DNA from: Protula sp. h YS-2021
Taxonomy: Eukaryota; Annelida; Polychaeta; Sabellida; Serpulidae
Direction: 5' to 3'
DNA: 64,000 nt
NCBI GenBank assembly: GCA_949752745.1
Contig: OX457026.1
Location: forward strand, 41,024,394 to 41,088,393
The position numbers were made by a program, and so were the translations under genes. The notes below the pieces were generated by a model. That model made no database searches. It was not told the DNA's origin and worked only from the letters and a program-made list of their open reading frames with translations. Below, one piece after another: positions 32,459 to 42,559 of the stretch; the first letter of the stretch is position 1; each line of letters starts with the position of its first letter.

Positions 32459-32527
32459 ATGGAAGTCTCTGATGACTTTTCACAAATTTATGACCATCAG
32501 GAAATCAAACAGCTCTACGACCTCGAG
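32459..32527 (+). CDS. Possible first coding exon (partial gene), function unknown
   Basis: ATG at 32,459 has G at -3 and G at +4, a favourable start context. It opens 23 codons (MEVSDDFSQIYDHQEIKQLY...) that end at 32,527 exactly before GTAATA, an acceptable splice donor, in phase 0. A second frame, 32,325-32,531, is also open across this interval. It encodes a K/S-rich peptide whose stop overlaps the donor, so the true frame is undecided. Base composition is richer in G and C than the flanks, as for an exon. I recognise no family and found no convincing downstream exon within the window. It may be chance. Confidence 0.25.
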
Positions 32528-32531
32528 GTAA

Positions 32532-33540
32532 TATATGTCAAATAAGCAAATTGTGGGGTAATCTTTACTCAAATTAAAAAGAATTCTCAAAGGTGAGAGG
32601 AGGGGGGGAGGGGGGTGAGTGGGGTTAGATCAAAGAATGTAAATAATAAGAAGGAGGAAGTAAGCATCATCATGTAGCAGCCACACTGTGGCGCCCCTGG
32701 CGGTCAGGGTGTATGACGATGTAAACACAACAAATGTGACTGGAACGAGTGGAAAATATACTTCTAAAAACTCGTCCTAGAATGCTTGTTCAGGCTTCTG
32801 ATTGTAAAAGGTACCGAAATTTAAGAAAGCATACATATTCATGTTTTAATTTGTCTCTGAAAAGTAAGGAGTATACTCACTCTACGCCACATATACTTGA
32901 CAAGAGATATTCATAAATAGGTGTTTCTGTTCAAAACATCTTTTAAATCGGCAAGTTGAAATATGGATTATGTCTCCCTGACCAAGGGCAAAACGGCGTA
33001 TGACGTCATTACGTAAAAAAATTATCTGTTGTAAAGTTAAACATCTCCATAGCAGAATGTCGGATCGACTTCGGACTTTGTTATTCATTGGCTATGTCGC
33101 ACGGTTTTTTTTTTAAACGTTTAACTCGTATAGAAAATTTAGAGGGGCGCATGATGCCACTAGTTTAACAATATTACGTGATATATAATTTGCAGTCGCC
33201 GAATCTAACACCACCCCTCCCCTCAATAAAAAAAAAACGCCCCCATTTTGTCGGCTAATTTGTTAACTAAGCATAGTTATCAACTACGCGGGGATTTCAG
33301 CATTTTGCATAAGATTCTCGAATGATCCTACATTCTTTAGAATAATTGAAAAAAAGTAGCAAAATAATATCGATTGGTGGCTATTTCTTACACTGCCTGC
33401 AACTGACCTTTTTGGGCGTTACTCGCCTGCAGCTAATGGCGCAGTGTAGGGACGTTAACTAGCGTATGTGTATAGTGTTCTATATTTATATCGAGAAATG
33501 TGATGCATTTGAATCAGGGAGGTATTTGAGGAAACATCCC
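32532..33540 (+). repeat. Mostly unassigned; family D copy at 32,880-33,185
   Basis: The family D phrases 'aacggcgtatgacgtcattacgtaaaaa', 'gttaaacatctccatagcagaatgtcggatcgacttcggactttgttattc' and 'acgtgatatataatttgcag' appear at 32,995-33,195. A purine/G-rich tract lies at 32,597-32,625. No gene is seen. Confidence 0.5.
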
Positions 33541-34129
33541 CCCCCCCCGCCCACTCAGTCGTCCCACTTACGTTTCAGTCAGAGGTGTATCAGAATTTGG
33601 TGATATACGGGAGGGATACGAATGTCCTTGTGGGCTTACCCACAATTCACATATAAAACCACCAACCATGGAATGTAATGGTGTATTTACAAACCTCCGC
33701 ATGCCCCCTTTTTTATTGGCTGCAGATATATTTTGGTTCGCCAAACTGTTTCATATATCGGAGTGACTATGTAACAGTCAGCAATGTTTGGAGCACCTGG
33801 AAGTATTTTTCACTTTTAAAGTGGGCAGCCTGATATCTTGTGTTATACCAAAGACTATAAACTAAACAGTCTTTGGTTATACCAAGCAACTCAGCATTTT
33901 GGACCAAATTCCTCCCTCCCCTCTCTCTCTAACCGAGGCAGGTCATTCGTTGTACAGTCCAGAAGGATGCCTTTCTAGTGCTTTTTGGCTGATGGAAATG
34001 CATGAAGACGAGGTATCTGCCATGGTTTTAGGGTACAGAACCTTACTGTAACGTTGGGTAAAAGAGTTGTGGTTACGCTTACCTACATGAGATAGGGGAG
34101 AGGACGTAGAGTAACGACCATCTTCAAGA
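33541..34129. other. No recognised gene
   Basis: A C run lies at 33,539-33,549. 'cagtctttggttataccaa' versus 'ataccaaagactataaact' makes a small hairpin at 33,843-33,883. Confidence 0.35.
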
Positions 34130-34380
34130 CCCGGATAAGAAGACATGAAGTAGAATGTGTTTGTAATGACTCTTTTCCACATAAAAAGATGTACGGTAAA
34201 ACCTACCTGCCTGGACCACCTTTCAGACCCAGATAAAAAGGACATACAGTAAAACCTGTTCACAGTGACCACCTTCCAGATCCGAAAAAAGACGTACAGT
34301 AAAACCTGTTCACAATGACCACCATCCGGGCCCGGATAAACAAGACGCACAGTAAAACCCCTTCGAGTGACCACCTCCTT
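34130..34380 (-). repeat. Tandem repeat of about 52 bp built from MITE-end sequence
   Basis: ACAGTAAAACCTGTTCACA-type text recurs with starts at about 34,193 (acggtaaa), 34,246, 34,296 and 34,349, so the period is 50-53 bp. Each unit continues 'gtgaccaccttccagacccggataaaaagac'. At least one further diverged unit lies upstream. The unit begins like the terminus of the pogo-like MITE (TACAGTAAAACC). The 143-codon minus frame over 33,943-34,374 is read from this repeat. Confidence 0.85.
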
Positions 34381-34479
34381 GGCAATGAATTATTATCATG
34401 TTAGCTGAAATTAATCTTTTATTTCAGTAAAAACTAAAAAAAATGGAAAATGGCTTATGGGTAATTTTGGTAAAGTGTG

Positions 34480-35190
34480 GCGAAATTTGTTAAGAGCATA
34501 CATGTATTTTACGTAATGATGTCACATGTCGTTCGTTCTGCTAGCGACAAAATTTGAAAATCGAACTTACCATCTCACTTAGTTTAAGCTTTCTCTGATG
34601 TTCAGCGGCTGAGAACTGGGCACACAGGATTTTAAATAATGACGTCATGTGTCTTTCATCATTCCATCACATGCGTTAAAAGTTGACAAACCGTCCGATT
34701 GATCAAAAGAACACCCATACAATTTTTTTTGAGTCGAATACGATTTTCCCTTATCGAGATATTTTGCACGCAACATCGTGCTAAACATATTTTACACAAT
34801 GATGCCACGTGCCGTACTCGTTCGTTCTCCTACCAGCCAAAATTGATAGAATCTTCCAAATGTTGTTGCGAGTAGAACAAACGAGTGTGTATATGTCGTC
34901 ATTGCGTCAAGTATGTGTATATTTTTGACAAGATGTTGTATGAAAGAAATCACGAAAACGAAACTTTGGAACGACTTCAAAGATGGCCTGTTTATTCTTT
35001 GGATAGGTCGGACGGTGCTTTCAACTTTTGACGCATGTTACCTTATTTAAGGAAGGCGTATGACATCAGTACGTAAACATCCTCTGTGCCCAATTTCTCA
35101 GTCGCTGAACCCTGGAGAACGTTCAGACTTGGTTGGATTGTTGTTTGATAGGTCCGAAAGATTCTGCTGAATTTTGTTGTAAATTGCGCA
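34480..35190 (+). repeat. Family D dispersed repeats, inverted pair
   Basis: The left half (34,490-34,700) carries 'aagctttctctgatgttcagcggctgagaactgggcacacag' (reverse sense). The right half (35,000-35,180) carries 'gtgcccaatttctcagtcgctgaaccctggagaacgttcagacttgg' (forward). Together they form a loose inverted repeat around 34,850. Confidence 0.6.
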
Positions 35191-35213
35191 AGCAAAGACG
35201 TAATTACGTTAAA

Positions 35214-35461
35214 GCCTTATAAGTTTTGTTTTGTTTTGTTTTGTTTTTTCTTTGAGTATTTTGAGTGTTATTCCTGCGGATTTACTTTGAATTTTTCATT
35301 TTAATTATGACTATGTTTACAGAAAAGGAAAATCACTCTTTTATTTCTGTCAAAGGAGAAATGGGCAATAGGAATTACAGAGCTATGGATTTAGGCGGGG
35401 AGACATAGGTTTTGTTTATAAACAAAAAAAACAAAAAAACAAACAAACAAAAAAAAACCAA

Positions 35462-35493
<32 letters not shown>

Positions 35494-35500
35494 ACAAGAA
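35214..35500. repeat. TTTTG-rich and CAAAA-rich tracts, inverted pair
   Basis: (TTTTG)n at 35,224-35,248 and (CAAAA)n at 35,425-35,498 are complementary simple repeats about 175 bp apart. Confidence 0.85.
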
Positions 35501-35693
35501 ATAAAACAGTTCTCAATTGAAAGTGCAGGATAGAGTTCTGTACACTGATGATTTTTGTGTACTGTCCAGTCTAGTTTAATTATTTGGGTGGACTCACTGA
35601 GATGTTTATGAGCAACCCCACGCAATGTATGAGTACATTTTTATAGCTGCTGGGGATCTATATTTTTGTTTTCAGGCAATCTGTCCCCATCAA

Positions 35694-38075
35694 TTTTACA
35701 TACCGACATCGATATCAAAAATTAGTTTTTGATTTCAAGAATTATTTTTCCTATCTATAATTACATTTTTGATCTCTAAATGTATTCTTGATCTAGAATA
35801 TTATTTTTGATATCAGTAAATATTTACAGACATCAAAAAATATTTACTGATGTGAAAAATGTTTTATTGATCTGTAAAACTGATCTTGATTGGTGGCACA
35901 AGTGAAATATTTGATAGCAAAATCTCATTTTTTATCTCTATGATTCATTTTCTTATTAATATTATGATTTTTTTTATCTTAAAAATTAATTTTTGATATC
36001 AAAATATCAGTATTTTCACATCTAAAATTTAGAAGCAAACATCTGTGAATGATGTAATGACTGGTCTTGTACACAGAATCATCCTTTGGAATTTTTACTT
36101 CACAAAAGAAGCATTTTTTAGCTAACAAAAATGTATTGTTATCATTGACGTCAATTGTTCAGTCTTTTATCTCCAAAATTTTATATAAATGTGTGCCTTC
36201 CTTGAAATTGGTTAATTTGTAAAATTGATTTTTGATCTCAAAAATGAATATTTGCCGTCTATAGCAAAATATAAATTAATGAAACCGACATTGATTTATT
36301 GAGATGCTTGTTTATAGTTTGATATCAAAAATTATCTTAAATGTTCATATGACATTCAATATTTCTTCTATTTTTCCCCTTCTTAATAAAGGAAGAAATC
36401 TTTAAAGGAAATTTAAAACCTTGTGATGTAGGTATCAAATCAAAAACTTACTAAATATACAATTATATGGTATTCGGCTGAACCATTGCAATTACTGGCG
36501 GAGCAGTTTATATCGATAAAGGTGAACGTGTTTAGTAGGCAATTACAGCGGACCCCTGGATGGGAACACCCGGTCCGTCTTTCAATAGTCCGGTACCACA
36601 AGCTTTTTATTTGAATGAACGACACAAATATGACAACTCTAGCAAACGGACTACTTTAGGTTAGCCCTGTCGGTGGTTCTGTTTTCCTAGTTTCACTGCA
36701 CAGTGCTGTATACAGTGCAATATATGGAAGGCGTTCCATTGAATGACTGCACTCCCCTGTGGAATCTTCCAAGCAATTGCACAGGAAATGCTGTGTGATC
36801 CTTGGGCGTATTGTAAGTAATTTGAATTCACGCTAAAGAAAAACTAAAATGAAAAATATTAATAAAATATCGCAAGTAAACACTAGAAAAAAACTGCTTC
36901 ATCCCTCAAAAAATAAAAAAGAATAAAGGGAGTTCTTTACTAGGGGGCAGATTACCTTTCGACCTACTTTTCATTGCAGTCGGCAAAGGCGAGAATGATT
37001 CCAGTCTGTCAGCACCAAGAATTTGAATATTCACCCATCCTATACTAATATAAAAACTGTGTATCTATCCTTTTTATGCACAAAAAAAAAAAAAACAACA
37101 AATAATACAGTAAAACTTGTCTATTAAGGACAGCGAGGGACTGAGCGTATCTGTCGTTAATAGACAGGTGTCATGAAGGAAAATGAAAGAAACAGTTTTG
37201 AAATTTAGTCGGCATAACAAACATAATCGAGAGCTGCTTAATGTGTTAAAGCTGCTTCTATTACTCAAGTTTGACTCATTTTACGGTCAATTCTGCCCAA
37301 ACAATACGTGAAATAGACCCAGTGTTGAAAGATATGGATACCGTTTTAACATTTAATGCTTATTTTTATATCATAATTTAATTAAAGATATCAATAAATC
37401 AATGTAGATCTCATTAATTTATATTTTGCTATCAATCAATTAATTTTAGATGGCAAAAATTTATTTTTAAGGTAAAAAAAAAATCAATTTTACAAACTTC
37501 AAAAATTTTAGGGAGACACGCATTTATATAGCATTTAACGAATCGTGAGTTCAATTTTGGAGATGAAAACCTGAATTCTTGTTATCAATAATTACAATTG
37601 CTTAATTAATTGCTTATTTTTCGTACAGTAAAAAATTATTTTTGTGATAAAAACATTTCAAAATATAAATTGAAAAAGTCTCATTGTGAAATAATGATAT
37701 ATGAAATAAATTCTTGATATCAATAAAAGGAAAATAAATTATTGAGCTCAAAATTGAGATTTTTGTATTAAATATTTCATTTTTGCTATCAAGAATTGAA
37801 TTTTAGATGTCTAAAAATCAATTTTACAGAGCATTAATTCATTTTGAAATCACTAAGAATTTGTTGATATCTCTAAATATTTATTGATATCAAAAATTAT
37901 GTTTTGAGATCACGAATACATAAGAGATATCAAAAATATAATTACGGATTGTAAAAATTACTCTTGATATCAAAAAATGATTTTTTAGATCAAAGATTAA
38001 TTCTTGATATAATAAATAATTGTTTGAGATAAAAAATTAATTCTTGATATTAATAATTCATTAATAAATGTAAAA
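35694..38075. mobile_element. Second long inverted-repeat element, GATATCAAAAATTA-rich
   Basis: The left arm (35,694 to about 36,345) and right arm (about 37,345 to 38,075) align in reverse complement over their full length. Checkpoints are: the outer TTTTACAT / ATGTAAAA; 'tctgtaaaactgatctt' against 'caattttacagagc' complement; 'agcaaaatataaattaatga' at 36,262 against its complement ending 37,430; 'ttttatataaatgtgtg' against 'cacgcatttatatagc'. The arms are more diverged than those of the 13-18 kb element. Arms are packed with TTGATATCAA-type palindromes. The roughly 1-kb interior has no gene. Confidence 0.78.
36346..37344. other. Interior of the second inverted-repeat element
   Basis: No open frame of note. 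At 37,107-37,172 'acagtaaaacttgtctattaaggacag...ctgtcgttaatagacagg' is a small hairpin with a MITE-like ACAGTAAAAC start. Text at 36,545-36,600 ('acccctggatgggaacacccggtcc') also resembles the 'stop-gap' GTCC phrases of those MITEs. Confidence 0.45.
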
Positions 38076-39270
38076 ATGGCATTCCACAAGTGGCAGGTGA
38101 AGGTGACGCTTGAATGTTGCAACGATATAAAATGTAGGAATTGGTACGATGAATCCATATTTTTCTTCAACCATTATACCTAGAAAACTAATATTTTCAG
38201 TAAAGATAGATCTTGTATGTAAAGATATATTACTAGCTTGAGGTAAATTTAAATAATCGAGTAGCGAAAGTTAGACTTGAGAACACAAAATAAGCAATCT
38301 GAAGTCTGAAAAATTTAGAATTCTTTAAAGGCCTTTGTTATGTCATGTTGCCAATGGCAACGCCTATACATAACACAGCTTTTGATAGTAAACATTCCGA
38401 TGACGATGTTGGATAAGCAAGGTTGTGGAGACGTTACTTTTGGTCTACAAAACACTCTTTCACAAACGCCTGATCGGCATCTTTGCTGCAACTTTGAACA
38501 GACTTCGAAAAATTAATGCTTGGTGTAGACGTCGAAAAATGGACGTAGTAAAGATTCAGGGTCACCACCAAAGCACACCCTTGTTCTGCTATCCTGTCTA
38601 ACTTTCAAAATATTCATGAAAATTTACGACATAAAATGCTCGGTTACCAGTGATCGAATGGTACTTTGACGGAAGAAGCACAGAATGTCAGATTTAGAAA
38701 TAGATTTTTAATCTCTTCGGAATGTAGGAGTGAAAATAGCTCAATAAAATAGTAAATGAAGGATGAAAGGGAGGTGGCTGGCACACTAAATAGTCGTAAC
38801 TTTCAGTCATTCGTGGAATGTACATTTAGCTGAACGACACTTTGCACCGACGACATTTAGGCTAGATTTATAATTGTTGTAGATGTCTTTTTTAGTTGAT
38901 TCGTCAAATTGTGCAAGATACATTTTCATTGATTAGTCAAAAAGAAGCACGACATAAATGATATAAAACTTTAGATTTTGGGTGAACTTTTAATCTTTTT
39001 GATAATTTATAATTAATTATAAAATAATTACAGTTACCGGAACGACAGAGACTATTTATCCGATATTCTTGGATACTTCAGTTCTGTGATAATCGTAACT
39101 TAATAGCTTCTCACCGGTGTACTACGATTCCGCGAGACTGGTGGCCCGAATCAATGTATTGGTGTACAGTTTCAACGTTTTGCATTTACTGCATCTGTCA
39201 ATTGCAGTTCGATGAATATTGCAACTTCACTGCTTTTAAATGCAATTTCCAGCACAAAATCACTTTAACG
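38076..39270. other. No recognised gene; family G relative
   Basis: The family G relative occupies about 38,390-38,545. The rest, to 39,270, is AT-rich with no repeat or domain I can name. Confidence 0.4.
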
Positions 39271-39777
39271 CTTAATGTTACGGGTACGGAAAATGGCAAC
39301 GGAAATACTGTTAACGGAAATAGTGGTGAACGGAAAAACAGTGGTAAACGGTAAAATGTTAACAACGGAAAATGGCAATGTTCTTAGTGTACTGGCAAGT
39401 TCCTTTTTCAAAGAAACTACCTTGCATGCTACTCAAAATCAAAGCAAAGAAAGTGCTCTCAAAGATGCCAGGCTTTGTGCATCTTTCAGGAAGCTTTATA
39501 ATACCTGTGTATAATAATATTCCAGTTGGAATAGAAGCCCACCCCTGCACACATTACAGTTAATCCCTGCAAACAGCAAGGAGGGACAAAAGCATATATA
39601 CTCTAATAAAAGCTTACACATAAATATAAATAAACATACACGTAAACAAAATAAAAATACACGTAAACATTTGTTTTTGTTTACACAAACTATCATTAAT
39701 AGGTGTCGATTGAAAGTGTGTTATATAAGCCCGTACTCTTATGTTTTGTGTGCACTGGTCGCTCTATTTTTAATAGA
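39271..39777 (+). repeat. Short TAACGGAAA repeats; unassigned frames
   Basis: 'acggaaaatggcaacggaaat', 'taacggaaat', 'gaacggaaaaacagtgg' and 'acaacggaaaatggc' recur every 15-25 bp at 39,285-39,378. Overlapping frames of 63-79 codons on both strands are not recognised. Confidence 0.5.
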
Positions 39778-39779
39778 AT

Positions 39780-39960
39780 TAGAAGTGGAAAAACTAGATA
39801 TGCTACAGTATTTCTCTGCCAAATTTTCCAGCCCTGACCGCCTCAGACCATGTTGCAGAAAAAAGGAATCATACGGAAATGCCCTTCCACATCGTACACT
39901 CTGGAGAATGAAAATCCCCACGTGTAATTATTTTTTCCTTCGTTTCCGCAAATATCGTCC
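39780..39960 (+). repeat. Family H dispersed repeat, copy 1
   Basis: 'aaactagatatgctacagtatttctctgcc', 'agccctgaccgcctcagaccatg', 'gaatcatacggaaatgcccttcc', 'tcgtac' and 'aaatccccacgtgtaatt' follow the same order at 52,660-52,905 and, reversed, at 63,555-63,790. Confidence 0.7.
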
Positions 39961-40019
39961 TAATGATACGATTTGTTGTCTATGTCTTACAACACAATGA
40001 AAGTCAGTAGAAGACAAAA

Positions 40020-41050
40020 TCTATTTGTGAAAAGCTTTTCTTGCATTTCCAAGACGCCTTTTCTTATTTCTCATCAATTTTCAATATTCTCCAGGCTGTC
40101 TTTACACTTATTAACACTTGACCAGTCTTTGACTTGGTTAAGATTTATATGAATTTGTGCGGGCAGCCGTTGGGCAATTTTTTGTCTCTTGTTCCCTATT
40201 CACATTTGTTTCATGTTTCATTGCTAAAATCGGCTGATACTGCAATGGGTATTGGTGGAAAGTGATACTTTATACCGGAAGGATGACTAACGTAGCCCCC
40301 CCCCCCCCCCCCCCCCCCTCGGTATGTGATAAATAAATGAAGTATGCATTAAGGGGTATTTAGTATTACGCAAAATGTAGAATTTAAGTGATATTAAAGT
40401 CGCTTTGTTATCACAAACGAAAATTAAACACATTTCTTCACTCAAGTATTATTTATTACCTTTGTAAAAGGAAACCAAATGTGTACTACTCCAAGTGCAT
40501 TGATTTAAGACTTGCATATTTATTGATTTAAGACTTGCATATTCAAACTGACTCTAAGCATCTGGCGTGGATGCGCAGACGGCGATAGGGGCACTGGAGG
40601 TTTCAATACAAGGGGGCTCATATTTATGTAAGCAAACTGACTAGATACTGTTGGTCGACGATCTCCCATGTAAAAGACTATTTTGTCCTTTGTGCAGTCC
40701 CTTGACGAAAGCTAAACTAGTGTCTCTTCTCAGCTGGGGTAACTTCTTCACCCGCCCCCTATAACGCAGTCCGGTCTGGTGTGATATGCATGTAAATTTA
40801 AATATATTAAAAATTACTCTGTAAACTTAATGGGACCGATTGTTGATCAGTATCACTTTAAAAAGTAATTTAAGATAAAGTAAAATAATAAATGGAATAT
40901 GAACAAAGTTACTTTTCCACATAAAACAGATTTGGGGGTGAAAAATTTCCGGAGGATGAGGAAAGGCTGGCCCAGTATATCTCCCTACCTGGGGGGGGGG
41001 GGGGGGGAGGGGGGCGGGGTTAGACTGTTACACCGGAAAGCAACCATTAA
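40020..41050 (-). mobile_element. Family C dispersed element, reverse copy
   Basis: Reverse-complement partner of 5,929-6,600 (see there). It is longer and has extra text at 40,490-40,560, where 'attgatttaagacttgcatatt' is duplicated in tandem. It carries a C run of about 24 bases at 40,297-40,318 and a G-rich run at 40,989-41,018. Confidence 0.65.
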
Positions 41051-42559
41051 ATTTTGTTGCAAGTGTTAGAATATTTTGATGACCCTGTAAGTTGCGCCCA
41101 ATATACTACATTTAGTCGAGCGACATTTATCCGAGCAAAATGTAGCAAAATACTTCGAAAGACCACATTTAATTTCACAGACACTGATTCGTACGATTAG
41201 TTAAAATACACGAGAAGTATGTTTCTACGCTTTAAGGGAATGGCAAAATAAACAAAACTTTGAAAACGTTTTTGTTTATTTGTCGACTTAAGTGTAAAAA
41301 AATTTCAGTTCTGTGATTTCATATTAAAATTGCAGTCGCCAGTCTTAATGACATTGCAATTGCAATTCATTACTCTTGCTTCGGAGATGCAAGCATCTTA
41401 TGATCTAATTCACTAATCCCACACCGGAGTTTGAACAATTCGGTATAAGACAGATCAATGAAAACTGCTTTGCTTTGAAAAATACATTTGATATGGATTA
41501 TAAAAATGAAGGTGGAAAATTTCCTTTAAGCAAAATTAAATCAATAGTTTTCATTAATTCATTTATGAAAATTTTGAGAAGGGTGATCTTTTTTCCGGAG
41601 GGAATTTTACTTGGGGGAAGGGGTCTTTTTCTAGTACTGCAGGTAGTGCAGTGCATTCTTAGATAAGGTCTCCGGCGCAGTCCCCAAAATGATGTCATAC
41701 AGTACCTGTTGTTTAAACACAAAAACCCGTGCGAATAATCTTAATCCTTAATCCGCAGTGACACGTTTGTTTTTTGCTCTGCACCCTTAACGCACCGTTC
41801 TTTTGTGTTCGAAATGTGGTTCTTTTAGTTTAACCCCTAAGAGTTGTAATAGCAAAGTATTGGTGCTTGAAGAATAACGAAATATTGTCTGAGGGCCATT
41901 TGTTCTGGATTATTTCGGAATTTTACCCCGCGCTGGTTAAAAATGGGGTGTTCTTTCAAAACTGGCACTCCGCGTTTGGGGTCGTTTTAAAGTTAAACGA
42001 CCGAACGGGTGTCAAAAAATTTAGGAGTAAAACAGTAAGGACTCAGAAGGTAAAACAGTGAAGAAATTGGCCTTTTTGAAATTGGCCAGTTTTGTCATAG
42101 ACTTTGAGCCTACCGAGAAACAACGCCATCTTTTCTTCATGGCGTAACTGTGCGCGAGCAATCTCCTTAATGGCTTCGTCATGAGGCTGTATTTGTGCGC
42201 ACAGTGACCCCACAAGGCCTTTGGCATTACGCACGCGTGTAGGATCACGTACCGTGGCATTTCACAAAGTCCAAGTGATGAGAAACAAATTTAAGAAGCG
42301 GATATTAGCACTGAAGAGACAGAAAAGCTCTTTCAGAATTTAAGGGAAATCGAGTAGCAAAATCACTATGATGAAGGCTTAAAAATATAGTATTCTCCTT
42401 CAGACTTGGTTAAAACACAATACCAGCGTTAAAAAAGAAAATTCGAACGAAATCGAGCAAATATTTTTACCCCTGATTTTAACTATTCCATTGCAAATTT
42501 TAGGAATTAGTAGACAGCTTTTTAGCTATAGTTTATGCAGAAGCAGGGGTTATAGCGAC
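41051..42559. other. Unassigned; GTCGAGCG phrase and one minus-strand frame
   Basis: 'tagtcgagcgacatttatccgagcaaaat' (41,113-41,142) matches the phrase at 27,628-27,690. Overlapping minus frames at 42,021-42,260 lie in a short GC-richer patch. One of them (42,043-42,234) has a balanced, charged composition compatible with an exon but matches no family I know. Confidence 0.35.

Noticed and set aside
33943..34374. 143-codon minus-strand frame with F-Y-C-M-S repeats
   Set aside because: It is a by-product of the 52-bp tandem repeat of MITE-end sequence.
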